The position numbers were made by a program, and so were the translations under genes. From contig NZ_JAUSVO010000002.1 in the NCBI RefSeq assembly GCF_030814715.1, forward strand, positions 1-64,000: 64,000 nt of DNA. The letters run 5' to 3'. The notes under the pieces are model-generated. The model was not told where the DNA came from, searched no databases, and was given only the letters and a program-made list of their open reading frames with translations. Positions 1-11,790 of the stretch are shown here, one piece after another. This DNA is from Kaistia dalseonensis (GTDB lineage: Bacteria > Pseudomonadota > Alphaproteobacteria > Rhizobiales > Kaistiaceae). Within the stretch, counting starts at the first letter, position 1. Each line of letters starts with the position of its first letter.

Positions 1-52
1 GAGACGAGCTTTCCGTCCGCCGGCAGCGGTGCCGCCCGCGTTCTTGAGGCGG

Positions 53-81
53 TTTCTAGGCCCAACACCCCAATCTGTCAA
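53..81 (-). promoter_or_regulatory. Strong sigma70-type promoter firing out of the left edge
   Basis: On the minus strand a perfect -35 box TTGACA (76-81) is followed by exactly 17 bases and a -10 box TAGAAA (53-58). Upstream (about 85-125) the DNA is comparatively AT-rich, like an UP element. Transcription would start near position 46 and leave the window. The strength of the match and the GC-rich leader resemble stable-RNA (rRNA operon) promoters of Hyphomicrobiales, but the transcribed gene is outside the window, so that is inference. Confidence 0.55.
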
Positions 82-669
82 CGACCAAATCATAAGATCG
101 GCAGAGAAAAATGCCCCAAATGCCTCGCCCTTGTGGATAAGCAGGCTAAGCAGATCGCGGAAAGCGAGGCCCAGCCTGACGAAATGGCTGCCGCGCGAAA
201 TCCACAGCCCCGCAGTGCCGGCTCACGCCCGGGCCACAGGTCGTAACGCGGAACGGAGCCCCGGCCTCACCTCGATCCAAAAGCTCTCTTGCGAAGCTCC
301 ATCGAAGAGCAGGCCCACCAGACCGGAACAATCCACCGGCACCAGGCCGGGGCCGGGATCGGGACCGCGCGGCGCCCTCCCCTCACACCTCCGCCTTCAC
401 ACTCCGACACCGGGCGACCTTCGCCGTGAGATCGCCGTGCCGGTATATGGATACGCATACGCGCGAGCGAATGCCGTGCAGCCATATTGCTGACATGATG
501 CGGGACGACCTGATGAGCGGTCGACACCGCCAACAGAGCGAGTCGACTGTGGCGGGCGTTTTTCGTCTCGCCGTCCTCGCCGGACCGCCTTTTGTGATTC
601 CGGCATTTGCTCGGCTCCGTTCGTTGACTTGGACTGGCCCAGACGGCAAGTTCCTTCGTCAATTCAGGA
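82..669. other. Intergenic region without a convincing gene
   Basis: About 590 bases separate the leftward promoter from the M23 peptidase gene. Several open frames cross it on both strands, but their translations are arginine- and proline-rich with no recognisable motif, and none is preceded by a clear ribosome binding site. I see no tRNA or repeat here. It presumably holds the promoter of the M23 gene. Confidence 0.5.
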
Positions 670-2868
670 ATGGGCCTTCGGGTAGACAGGCGGCGATCAA
701 GCCGCCGGCCACGGGGAGACGACGGGACAGTGAAGGGATCGGCGTACGGGGCGCATTCACGAGGCATGCATGGCGAGGAAATCGACCTCGGCCACGAGCC
801 GCCTCTGTCGGTCGGGACATCGCCCGACGGCGCGCCACAGCGTCGAAGCGTCAGCATTCGCTGGCTCGCCGGAACGATCCTGACGGGCCTGACGTCGACG
901 GTGCTGATGGGCGGCGCCCTCATGGCGGCGCTCGATGGACGCCACCAGCTCGCCGTCCCGCCCGAGACCGGCCGCGTCGCCAAGGTCGCGACCGCCGATC
1001 CGGGCCTCTCCAATGGCCATAAGGGCGACCGCATCCGCCCGACGCGCGAACCGATCTCCGATCGCCAGGTCATCCAGGTCAGCACGGTCAGCCGCCAGGG
1101 CGATCGCGACCTGATCAAGATGAAGCCCTTCGCCAAGATCGCGACCTCGCTGGCGACGAGCCTCACCGATTTGAGCGACAATGTCCCGAAATTCGATCCC
1201 ATGCGACTCGCCGGCGGGGATTCCGACAAGGACCCGCCGATCGTCGCCAATGCGGCGCCGGCGCCATCGGGTGATCTCGGCGTCGTCGATGGCGAAGGCG
1301 CCTCGGGCGACGGCGATTCCGGTGATGGCATCGCGACCGATGCGCCGGTCGATGCGGACGGCGCGGCGGTCGATGGCACCGATGTCGCCACCGACGTGCC
1401 GCCGCCGGCCGAGCAGGAACAAATCTACGGCGCCAATGTCGACGGAGAGATTTCCGTCAAGGTGACGGACTTCCCGATCACTGAGGACATAGGCGACGAC
1501 GAGCCGCAATATGACGTCGCCGAAGTCGAGCAGATCCTGCGCTCGACCTTGCGCCAGGATACGCCCGGCCCGCTCATGGCGGCGATCCCCTATGTCGACC
1601 CGCAGCGATTCAGCTTCGACGAAAGCGGCGCGGACCCCTTCACGGCGCTCGGGGTCACGATCGTGCCGGAGAACGTTTCCTTCGTCTCGAAGGCGACGCC
1701 GACCACCCGGTCGGAAGAGATCGTCGCGACGGTCGACAAGAAGCAGAGCCTCAAGGACGTGCTCGACGCCAATGGCGTCAGCGATGACGATACGGGCAAT
1801 ATCGTATCGGCCATGTCCGACCTGATCGACCTGTCGGAGCTTCATGCCGGGCAGAAGATTCGGCTCCTCGTCTCCGTCGAGGGCGACACCACGCGGCCAA
1901 TGCGCGTTTCGATCTATGACGAAGGCGTGCACCAGGCGACCGTGGCGCGGCGTGACGACGACACCTTCATCCGCGCCGACGAGCCGGAAAGCTCGACCGA
2001 CGAATTCGAGACGGCCGACCAGCCCGAGACATCGCATGATGAAGGCCCGATGCCGACGCTCTACAGCGCGATCTACGAGACCGCGCTGCAGCAGAAGATG
2101 CCGGAACCGCTGGTGGACGACCTGATCCGCATCTTCTCCTATGATGTCGACTTCCAGGCCCGCGTGGCGCCCGGCGACGGCATTGAGGTGTTCCACTCGC
2201 TGCCCGAGGATGGCGGTAGCGATGCTGATGATGAAATCCTCTATGCGGCGATCACGATCGACGGCGCGACCAAGCGCTATTATCGCTATCGTTCGCCCGA
2301 TGACGGCGTCGTCGACTATTTCGACGAGGACGGCCGCAGCGCCAAGAAGTTCCTCGTCCGCAAGCCGATGAATGGCGGCATCGTCCGCTCGCCCTTCGGC
2401 TATCGCCGCCACCCGATCCTCGGCTATGTCCGCCTCCATCCCGGCGTCGACTGGGCGGCTCCGCGCGGCACCGCGATCATGGCGGCCGGCAATGGCGTGG
2501 TCGAAAAGGCCGGCTGGAGCGCGGGCTACGGCAATTTCACGCTCATACGGCATACCAATGGCTATGAGACGGCCTATGGCCACCAGTCGGCGATCCTGAG
2601 GGGCATCCGGCCCGGCATGAAGGTCCGCCAGGGCCAGGTCATCGGCTATGTCGGCTCGACGGGCCTCTCCACGGGTCCGCATCTCCATTACGAGGTGCGC
2701 ATCAATGGCAAGCCGGTCGACCCGCTGCGCGTGCGCCTGCCGCGCGGTCGCGTGCTGCAGGGCGACATGCTGACGGCGTTCAATGCAGAGAAGGTCCGTA
2801 TCGATACCCTGCTCGGCATGCCGGCCGGTGCCAAGGTCGCCTCCGTCGACGGCGTCACGACGCGGTAA
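670..2868 (+). CDS. M23 family metallopeptidase (cell-wall endopeptidase), membrane-anchored
   Basis: A 732-residue protein with a C-terminal LytM/M23 domain (about 560-690). The zinc ligands are visible in HPGVD and HLHYE, the usual HxxxD and HxH signatures, so it should cut or regulate cutting of peptidoglycan peptide bridges in the periplasm. One hydrophobic segment near residues 60-85 anchors it. The middle (about 130-280) is acidic and low-complexity (Asp, Gly, Ala), and a central part with SLKDVLDANGVS resembles the region before the catalytic domain in other rhizobial M23 proteins. The start is uncertain: ATG 670 has AGGA directly abutting it, GTG 730 has GGGGAG 11 bases upstream, and ATG 766 is also possible. 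It is followed by a shared terminator and convergent clpB. Confidence 0.85.
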   Translation: MGLRVDRRRSSRRPRGDDGTVKGSAYGAHSRGMHGEEIDLGHEPPLSVGTSPDGAPQRRSVSIRWLAGTILTGLTSTVLMGGALMAALDGRHQLAVPPETGRVAKVATADPGLSNGHKGDRIRPTREPISDRQVIQVSTVSRQGDRDLIKMKPFAKIATSLATSLTDLSDNVPKFDPMRLAGGDSDKDPPIVANAAPAPSGDLGVVDGEGASGDGDSGDGIATDAPVDADGAAVDGTDVATDVPPPAEQEQIYGANVDGEISVKVTDFPITEDIGDDEPQYDVAEVEQILRSTLRQDTPGPLMAAIPYVDPQRFSFDESGADPFTALGVTIVPENVSFVSKATPTTRSEEIVATVDKKQSLKDVLDANGVSDDDTGNIVSAMSDLIDLSELHAGQKIRLLVSVEGDTTRPMRVSIYDEGVHQATVARRDDDTFIRADEPESSTDEFETADQPETSHDEGPMPTLYSAIYETALQQKMPEPLVDDLIRIFSYDVDFQARVAPGDGIEVFHSLPEDGGSDADDEILYAAITIDGATKRYYRYRSPDDGVVDYFDEDGRSAKKFLVRKPMNGGIVRSPFGYRRHPILGYVRLHPGVDWAAPRGTAIMAAGNGVVEKAGWSAGYGNFTLIRHTNGYETAYGHQSAILRGIRPGMKVRQGQVIGYVGSTGLSTGPHLHYEVRINGKPVDPLRVRLPRGRVLQGDMLTAFNAEKVRIDTLLGMPAGAKVASVDGVTTR

Positions 2869-2915
2869 CGCCGGACGCGCCACGGCGAAGACGGCGCCGC
2901 ACACAGCTCAACATG

Positions 2916-2949
2916 AAAAAGGCCCGGACTTTGCAGTCCGGGCCTTTTC
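2916..2949. terminator. Bidirectional intrinsic terminator between M23 gene and clpB
   Basis: Inverted repeat AAAAAGGCCCGGACT / AGTCCGGGCCTTTTC around a TTGC loop, with A-run and T-run flanks. It can end transcription of the M23 gene on the plus strand and of clpB on the minus strand. Confidence 0.8.
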
Positions 2950-2967
2950 GTTTGAGAGAGACCAGGC

Positions 2968-5568
<2,601 letters not shown>

Positions 5569-5694
5569 ATGTGCCTCCTGACCCGGACCCGCCGCCCCGA
5601 AGGCACAAGCGAGCCGCTCATGACCCGGGCATTGCTGCCCGTGGCAGCCTGTCCGGCCTGCCTGAGCGAATATGGTGTGACACTAACGCAACAG

Positions 5695-5724
5695 AAAGGG
5701 GGCGCATTGAGATTTGTCAAAGAC
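5695..5724 (-). promoter_or_regulatory. Candidate heat-shock (RpoH-type) promoter of clpB
   Basis: Reading the minus strand, GTCTTTGACA (5715-5724) is followed about a dozen bases later by CCCCCTTT (5695-5702). This resembles the sigma32 pattern CTTGAA...CCCCAT and would give clpB a leader of about 120 bases. The -35 also contains TTGACA, so a housekeeping promoter is an alternative. Confidence 0.4.
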
Positions 5725-5760
5725 TACGCGCAGCACGGCAGGACTGCACGGCGATAACGA

Positions 5761-5792
5761 AAAAACGCCCGGACTGTGCGGTCCGGGCGTTG
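5761..5792 (-). terminator. Intrinsic terminator of the DUF4167 gene
   Basis: An 11-bp perfect stem, AACGCCCGGAC (5765-5775) with GTCCGGGCGTT (5782-5792), loop TGTGCG, lies 25 bases beyond the DUF4167 stop codon. On the minus strand it runs into six T residues. Confidence 0.85.
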
Positions 5793-5817
5793 ATTTCAGT
5801 CGATAGACGGCAATCGA

Positions 5818-6951
5818 TTATTCGTCGCCGACGGGCTCGATCGCGAGCTGCGGCTCGGCCGCTTCCTCGCTCGCAGCCGTCCGGCGCGGACGGGTGGTGC
5901 GGCGACGGCGCGGGCGGAAGCTCTCGTCCTCCGCTGCCGGTACGGCTGCCTCGCTCGCGGGCTCGACGGTCGCGGCGACCGGCTCAGCGGCGGCAACGAA
6001 CTCGGGCACCGCAACGATTTCCGGCTGCGGAGCCGGCTCGGGCGCGGGCTTGTGCTCGGGCGCGGGCTTGGGCTCCGCCTTGACCTTGGGCTCCGGCTTG
6101 GGCGCGGCCACCACGGCTTCGACGACGGCCGGCGCCTCGACGATGACGGGCTGCTGCTCGGCCACGGGCCGCGGCTCGAAGGCCGGCTGCGGCGCAGGCT
6201 CGCCAGTCACGAAGCGCGGCAGGTCCGAACGGGGCGGACGCTCGCCGCGCTCGCGGCGCGGGCCACGGTCGCCACGATCACGGAAGGGACGGTCGCCCCG
6301 CTCCTGCCGCTCGCCGCGATCCTGGCGCTCCGCGCGCTGCTCCGGCTGGCCGTCGCGCTCGGGATTGTCCTGGAAGGAACGCTCCTGCTGCGGCTGGCGG
6401 TCCTGATTCGACCGGTCCTGCTGCTGGCGATCACCACGATCCTGTCGCGGCTGACGCTCGCCACGGTCCTGCCGATCGTTGCGGTCGCGCGACTGGTAGC
6501 GCTCGCCGGAGGCATCCGGCGCGCCGCCATTGCCATTGACGAAGGGCTGCGGGTCGTTCTGGCCGCCGAATTCCCCGCCTGCCTGGATGCGATCATGCTG
6601 GCCGAAGCGATCGCTGAAGCGATCATCCTCTTCGTCCACGCCGTCATCATCCTGATCGACGCGCGCGAAAGGCTGGGGCTGCGCATTCTGCGCCTGCGCC
6701 GCGGCGATCACGCGAAAATAGTGCTCGGCATGTTGCAGATAGCTTTCCGCCATCACGCGGTCGCCCGACGACTGCGCATCGCGCGCCAGCGTCACGTACT
6801 TCTCGGCGATGTGAAGTGCGGTGCCACGAATCTTGACGTCCGGGCCATTGCTCTCGAAGGAACGCGTCAGCGGATTGGGACCCTTGCGGTTCCGTCCGCG
6901 CATACGTTTGTTATTGTTATTATTGTTATTATTCTGCTGTCCTGGTCGCAT
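5818..6951 (-). CDS. DUF4167 domain-containing protein, putative RNA-binding
   Basis: A 377-residue protein. The conserved DUF4167 block is at the N-terminus (about 15-90: KRMRGRNRKGPNPLTRSFES then DVKIRGTALHIAEKYVTLARDA and a YLQHAEHYFRVIA helix). The family is typical of Alphaproteobacteria and is thought to bind nucleic acid, but its function is not established. Before it come eight consecutive Asn residues. Behind it are a long Arg/Asp/Gln-rich disordered stretch with RGERQERGDR-like repeats (about 130-250), a Pro/Ala/Glu-rich segment, and a basic RPRRRRTTRPRR patch near the C-terminus. It is transcribed alone, ending at the terminator just downstream. In related genomes this gene often lies next to prmC-prfA, as here. 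Confidence 0.85.
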   Translation of the reverse strand: MRPGQQNNNNNNNNKRMRGRNRKGPNPLTRSFESNGPDVKIRGTALHIAEKYVTLARDAQSSGDRVMAESYLQHAEHYFRVIAAAQAQNAQPQPFARVDQDDDGVDEEDDRFSDRFGQHDRIQAGGEFGGQNDPQPFVNGNGGAPDASGERYQSRDRNDRQDRGERQPRQDRGDRQQQDRSNQDRQPQQERSFQDNPERDGQPEQRAERQDRGERQERGDRPFRDRGDRGPRRERGERPPRSDLPRFVTGEPAPQPAFEPRPVAEQQPVIVEAPAVVEAVVAAPKPEPKVKAEPKPAPEHKPAPEPAPQPEIVAVPEFVAAAEPVAATVEPASEAAVPAAEDESFRPRRRRTTRPRRTAASEEAAEPQLAIEPVGDE

Positions 6952-7366
6952 GAGTTTTCTCTTCCGTGACCACCAAGGTCAAACAAAGCCTTCGACCGGC
7001 GCCATGCACCGGTCGGCCAAACCCGTCGACTGGGCCATCGCGAGGATCCTCCCCGAGATGCCGGAATCGGCGAAAACGATCGTCACGATCCGTCGAGCTA
7101 GAACCGCCCGCGATCCGTCTCTGGACCGCATCGGCGGAACATCCGCGTCCTACGCGAGCTGTCCCGGAAATTTCGTGCCGTACCGAGAAGAGATGATGCC
7201 CGTGCCAACAAGACCCTGATCGGTCCCCGTCGCCGATCCCATGGTCATCTGGCGGCCCGCACCGCGCAACTCCGTGCGCGGCTTTCGCCTCAGCACCCGG
7301 AAGACGCATCAAATCCATCTGCGGCGGCTCGAAAACTAGCCGCTTCGCGGCCGATTTCCAAGCAGA
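6952..7366. other. Intergenic region between prmC and the DUF4167 gene
   Basis: About 415 bases with no supportable gene. It should contain the promoter of the DUF4167 gene on the minus strand. A short inverted repeat (GACCGG...CCGGTC, about 6991-7012) may be a weak terminator for the prmC transcript or part of the leader. Otherwise I see nothing in it. Confidence 0.4.
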
Positions 7367-8275
7367 TTATTCGATCACTCCCAATGATCCGATCGTGATG
7401 CCATCGGAAACACGGCTGATCTCCAGCACGCGGTCATGTCCGGCGAGGTCACGATGGACCATAGCCTCGAAGCCGCCTTCGGCCAGAAGCGCTGCGACCG
7501 TGGCCGCCTGATCGTAGCCGATCTCCAGGAAGGCGGCGCCACCCGGCGCCATGATACGATCGAGATCGGCGATGATGGCCCTATAGGCATCGAGCCCGTC
7601 CGGCCCGCCATCGAGCGCCAGTCGTGGATCGTGATCCTTGACGGTCGCATCGAGCGTTTCGATGATCGAACTCACTATATAGGGCGGGTTCGAGACGATT
7701 ACATCGGCCTGCCCGGCCGCAAGGCCCCACAAGCCCTTGATGAACAGGCTGCGATCGGCAACGCCGAGCGCTTCCGCATTGTCGCGTGCCTGCCGGGCCG
7801 CGCCCTCGGAAAGATCGACGCCAATCCCGACCGTGCTCGGCAATTCCGTCAGCAGCGAGATCAGGATCGCGCCCGTGCCCGTCCCGATATCGACGAGCGT
7901 GAAGGGGCGTTCCCGCCCGCCGCGCCGGTCGAAATAGGCGAGGACAGCCTCGACGAGAGTTTCGGTATCGGGTCGTGGCACCAGCGTCTCGGGCGCGAGC
8001 ACGAAGGGCAGCCCCCAGAATTCCTTGGCGCCAATGATCCGCGCCACCGGCTCGCCGGCAATACGACGTTCCAGATAGCGCTCGATCACGGCGGCCTCGG
8101 CCGGGGTGACGGCGCGATAATCGGCGAGCACCAGCCGGTCGGCATCGAGCCCCACGGCGGCCGCGATCAGCAGGCGCGCATCGAGCGCCGGCGTATCATC
8201 GGAAGAAAGTGCAGCCGCAAGCCGGCGCGCGGCCATGCGGCGGATCGAACCGAGGGTCGCGCCACCGTCGCTCAT
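7367..8275 (-). CDS. prmC: Peptide chain release factor N5-glutamine methyltransferase PrmC/HemK
   Basis: A 302-residue methyltransferase that modifies the glutamine of the GGQ motif in release factors RF1 and RF2, raising termination efficiency. An N-terminal helical substrate-binding domain (about 1-95) is followed by a Rossmann SAM-binding fold with [15 protein letters not shown] (motif I) and the catalytic NPPY motif in [10 protein letters not shown]. The start codon overlaps the prfA stop by four bases (ATGA), so the enzyme is translationally coupled to its substrate. It is the last gene of ptsP-prfA-prmC. Confidence 0.95.
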   Translation of the reverse strand: MSDGGATLGSIRRMAARRLAAALSSDDTPALDARLLIAAAVGLDADRLVLADYRAVTPAEAAVIERYLERRIAGEPVARIIGAKEFWGLPFVLAPETLVPRPDTETLVEAVLAYFDRRGGRERPFTLVDIGTGTGAILISLLTELPSTVGIGVDLSEGAARQARDNAEALGVADRSLFIKGLWGLAAGQADVIVSNPPYIVSSIIETLDATVKDHDPRLALDGGPDGLDAYRAIIADLDRIMAPGGAAFLEIGYDQAATVAALLAEGGFEAMVHRDLAGHDRVLEISRVSDGITIGSLGVIE

Positions 8276-9366
8276 GAATCGAGCTGGGCGAGCAGGCCCG
8301 CCTGATGTTCGGTGATCAGGGGCTCGATCACCTCGTCCAGCGCCTCGCCCGACATCACCGCCTCGAGTTTGTAGAGGGTCAGATTGATCCGGTGATCCGT
8401 GACACGTCCTTGCGGAAAATTATAGGTCCTGATGCGTTCGGAACGATCGCCGGAGCCAACCTGGCCCTTGCGATCGGCCGCGCGCTCGGAGGAAAGCCGC
8501 TCGCGCTCGAGGTCGAAGAGGCGTGCGCGCAGGATCTGCGTCGCCTGCGCGCGGTTCTGGTGCTGCGAGCGACCGGCGACGACGATCACCGTGCCGGTCG
8601 GGATATGGGTAATGCGCACGGCCGTATCGGTCGTATTGGCGTGCTGGCCACCCGCGGAAGAGGCCCGCGTCGTGTCGATCTTGATGTCCTCGGGGCGGAT
8701 GTCGATATCGACATCCTCCGCCTCGGGGAGCACGGCGACAGTCGCCGCCGAGGTGTGGATGCGGCCGCTGCCCTCGGTCGCCGGCACACGCTGCACGCGA
8801 TGCGCGCCCGATTCGAACTTGAGCCGCGCGAACACGCCCTTGCCGGTGACGTCGGCGATGATTTCCTTGTAGCCGCCGGCCTCGCCCTCGCTTTCGGACA
8901 GGACCTGGACCTTCCAGCCGTGCAACTGGGCATAGCGCTGGTACATGCGAAACAGATCGCCCGCGAACAGCGCCGCTTCGTCGCCGCCGGTACCGGCGCG
9001 GATTTCGAGGATGGCGCTCTTCTCGTCGGCGGCGTCCTTCGGCAGCAGCAGGACGCGCACATCCTGGATCAGCGCCTCGATCCTGGCATCGAGCGCCGGG
9101 CGCTCCTCCTCGGCGAGCGCCGCCATGTCGGGGTCGTCGGCCATTTCGGCGAGCGATTCACGCTCCACAATGGCCGAGCTCAGCCGCCCGATGGCATCAA
9201 CCACATCGGCAAGCTCCGCCCGTTCCTTCGACAGGCGCACCAGCACCTCGCCGTCGCTGGTCGCGGCGAGCTTCTGATCGATGAGTTCCGCGCGGGTGAC
9301 GAGCTGATCGATCTTGTCCCATGGCAGCCCCGGCGGGCGCGGAACGTCTGGCGAGAGAACAGTCAG
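8272..9366 (-). CDS. prfA: Peptide chain release factor 1 (RF1), probable CTG start
   Basis: RF1 reads UAA and UAG codons and releases the nascent chain. The catalytic GGQ is in [19 protein letters not shown], and the codon-recognition and N-terminal domains are otherwise normal. The first standard start in frame is GTG at 9246, giving only 324 residues and dropping about 37-40 conserved N-terminal residues compared with the usual ~360. The open frame continues upstream as ...[20 protein letters not shown] and is closed by TGA just beyond, with no ATG, GTG or TTG. A CTG at 9364-9366 overlaps the ptsP stop codon as CTGA and has AGGGAAGG about nine bases upstream. It yields 364 residues and parallels the ATGA overlap with prmC. 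I therefore place the start there, by inference. Confidence 0.85.
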   Translation of the reverse strand: MTVLSPDVPRPPGLPWDKIDQLVTRAELIDQKLAATSDGEVLVRLSKERAELADVVDAIGRLSSAIVERESLAEMADDPDMAALAEEERPALDARIEALIQDVRVLLLPKDAADEKSAILEIRAGTGGDEAALFAGDLFRMYQRYAQLHGWKVQVLSESEGEAGGYKEIIADVTGKGVFARLKFESGAHRVQRVPATEGSGRIHTSAATVAVLPEAEDVDIDIRPEDIKIDTTRASSAGGQHANTTDTAVRITHIPTGTVIVVAGRSQHQNRAQATQILRARLFDLERERLSSERAADRKGQVGSGDRSERIRTYNFPQGRVTDHRINLTLYKLEAVMSGEALDEVIEPLITEHQAGLLAQLDS

Positions 9367-11630
9367 ATTGGCACGCCTTCCCTTTCAGCGAAGGCGAGAA
9401 GCGCCGCGCTGATCCCATCCTCACCCGAATCCGAGGCAAGCAGCGGGTCGAGCACCGCGCGCAACTTGCCGATATCGAGTCCGAGCAGTGTCGCCTTGAC
9501 CGGGCCGATCGAGGCCGCGGACATGGAAAGCGAGCGAAAGCCGATGCCGACGAGCGCCAGCGCCGCGAGCGGCCGTCCCGCGATCTCGCCGCACAGCGTC
9601 ACCGGCTTGCCGGCCCGCTCCGCCGCCGTCACGATCGATCTCAGCGCGCGCAGGAAATGGCGCGAAATCGGGTCGAAGCGGCTGGCGACGCGCGTATTGC
9701 CGCGATCGCTGGCAGTCATGTACTGCAAAAGATCGTTCGAACCGACCGAAACGAAATCGGTCTCGGCCATCAGCGCGTCGAGCTGGAACAGCAGCGCCGG
9801 CACCTCGATCATCGAGCCGAGCAGGATCTTCGAGGGCGGCGCATGGCCGTGGCGGGTCAATTGCGTGATCTCGCGATCGAGCAATCCGCGCGCCTGCCGG
9901 ATTTCCGACACTTCGGTGACCATGGGCAGCATCACCCTGAGCTCGCGTCCGGCGGCCGCGCGCAGAAGCGCCCGCAACTGCATGCGCAGCAGCGCCGGCC
10001 GATCGAGGCCGAGGCGGATCGCGCGCCAGCCCAGCGCCGGATTATCCTCCGGCTGCGAGCGCATATAGGGCAGCACCTTGTCGCCACCGATATCGAGCGT
10101 GCGGAAGGTGACGGGACGATCGCCGGTCGCCTCCAGCACGGAGGCATAAAGCTGGGTCTGCGCGTTCATGCGCGGCATGGTCGACGCCACCATGAACTGC
10201 AGTTCGGTGCGGAACAGGCCGATGCCCTCCGCGCCGGCCTCGGCCAGATGCGGCAGGTCGACCAGCAGGCCGGCATTCATGTTGAGGGCGACGCGCACGC
10301 CGTCCTTCGTCACCGCCGGCTTGTGGCGCAAAAGCCTGTATTGCGCCTGGCGCTTGGCGCGGAACTTGACCTTCTCCGCATAGGCGATCTCGACATCGGC
10401 CGGCGGACGGATATGCGCCTCGCCCGTATCGCCGTCGAGAATGATGGCGTCGCCGTTTTCGACCAGCGAGACGATGTTGTTCGCCCGCCCGATCGTCGCA
10501 ATGCCGAGCGCGCGCGCCACGATGGTGATGTGGCTCGTCGGGCCGCCCTCTTCGAGGATCAGGCCGCGCACGCGGCTGCGGTCATAATCGAGCAGTTCGG
10601 CCGCGCCCATATTGCGCGCGACGATGATGCCGTCCTTGGGCATCGAGGCACGGTCGACGCCAGCGGCCTTGCCGATCAGCTCGCGGAGCAGCCGGTTCGC
10701 CAGATCGTCGAAATCGTGCAGCCGCTCGCGCAGATAGGGATCGGTCTGGCGCAGCAGGCGCGCGCGCGTATCGCTCTGCACTTTCTCGACAGCGGCTTCC
10801 GCCGAAAGGCCGTTCTGGATCGCCTCGTCCATGCGCCGGGCCCAGCCACGGTCATAGGCGAACATCCGGTAGGCTTCGAGAATGTCGCGATGCTCGCCGG
10901 CAAGCGCAATGTCATCGCGCGAGAGCATGTCGTCGACGGAGAGGCGCAGATGGGCGATCGCCTGCTCGAGCCGCAGCCGCTCCTTCTCCGAATCCTCGGC
11001 GATCAGCGCGGTGACGACGACGCGCGGCTCGTGCAGCACGACATGACCGAGCGCGATGCCTTCCGAAAGCGAACTGCCCTTGATGGAGAGCGGGCGCTTC
11101 GAATCGAGCGCCGTTCCCGGCCGGGCGAGCCCTTCGAGCTCCCCCACCGCGATCATCTCCGCCAGGACCATCGCCGTCGTCTGCAACGCTTCGACTTCCT
11201 CGTCGAAATAGGTGCGATGGGCGCGATTCTGGACGGTGAGTACGCCGAGAGTGCGGCCGGCCCTGAGGATCGGCACGCCGAGAAAGGCGTTGTAGATCTC
11301 CTCGCCGGTCTCCGGCAGATAGGCGAAGGCGGGATGGCTCTGCGCGTCGGGCAGGTTGAGCGGGCGCGCATCGGCCGCGATCAGGCCGACGAGACCCTGG
11401 CCGACCTTCAGCCCGGTCTGGTGCACGGCCGAGCGGTTCAGACCTTCGGTGGCATAGAGCTCAAGCACATCGTCGGCGCGCAGCACATAGACCGAGCACA
11501 CTTCCGCGACCATGTTGGACGCAATCTGCGCCACGATCTTGTCGAGCCGGTCTTGCGCGCTGATCGGCTCCGCCATGATCTCGCGCAGGCGGCGGAGCAG
11601 GACGCGCGGCCCGGCGAGAGACCCCCGCAT
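9363..11630 (-). CDS. ptsP: Phosphoenolpyruvate-protein phosphotransferase PtsP (EI-Ntr)
   Basis: A 755-residue first enzyme of the nitrogen-related PTS. It autophosphorylates on a histidine with PEP and passes phosphate to NPr and EIIA-Ntr, a regulatory cascade linked to nitrogen, potassium and stringent control. An N-terminal GAF domain (about 25-165) distinguishes it from the sugar EI. The phosphohistidine is in [15 protein letters not shown] (about residue 365). The C-terminal PEP-binding barrel contains [10 protein letters not shown], a GGDK motif and the terminal LCGEIAGRP. The C-terminus matches the family. Its stop codon overlaps the proposed CTG start of prfA. Confidence 0.95.
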   Translation of the reverse strand: MRGSLAGPRVLLRRLREIMAEPISAQDRLDKIVAQIASNMVAEVCSVYVLRADDVLELYATEGLNRSAVHQTGLKVGQGLVGLIAADARPLNLPDAQSHPAFAYLPETGEEIYNAFLGVPILRAGRTLGVLTVQNRAHRTYFDEEVEALQTTAMVLAEMIAVGELEGLARPGTALDSKRPLSIKGSSLSEGIALGHVVLHEPRVVVTALIAEDSEKERLRLEQAIAHLRLSVDDMLSRDDIALAGEHRDILEAYRMFAYDRGWARRMDEAIQNGLSAEAAVEKVQSDTRARLLRQTDPYLRERLHDFDDLANRLLRELIGKAAGVDRASMPKDGIIVARNMGAAELLDYDRSRVRGLILEEGGPTSHITIVARALGIATIGRANNIVSLVENGDAIILDGDTGEAHIRPPADVEIAYAEKVKFRAKRQAQYRLLRHKPAVTKDGVRVALNMNAGLLVDLPHLAEAGAEGIGLFRTELQFMVASTMPRMNAQTQLYASVLEATGDRPVTFRTLDIGGDKVLPYMRSQPEDNPALGWRAIRLGLDRPALLRMQLRALLRAAAGRELRVMLPMVTEVSEIRQARGLLDREITQLTRHGHAPPSKILLGSMIEVPALLFQLDALMAETDFVSVGSNDLLQYMTASDRGNTRVASRFDPISRHFLRALRSIVTAAERAGKPVTLCGEIAGRPLAALALVGIGFRSLSMSAASIGPVKATLLGLDIGKLRAVLDPLLASDSGEDGISAALLAFAEREGVPI

Positions 11631-11790
11631 GGTCCGCCTTCCTCAAGAATTCAAAGCCGACGGAGTTCGACCACCGAAACCCGCCCCCGGACACGGCTGA
11701 TTCGCCGTCTCCCGCATCCTATCCGACCGACTCGTGGCACGAGTGAGGCCGGACGTACAACGCTCTTTCGACGGCTCGGCGAGCCTTATG

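Noticed and set aside
9197-9439. ATG in another frame (near 9330) as the start of prfA via a frameshift
   Set aside because: The CTGA overlap, ribosome site and correct length need no sequence error; frameshift is kept only as the alternative to check.
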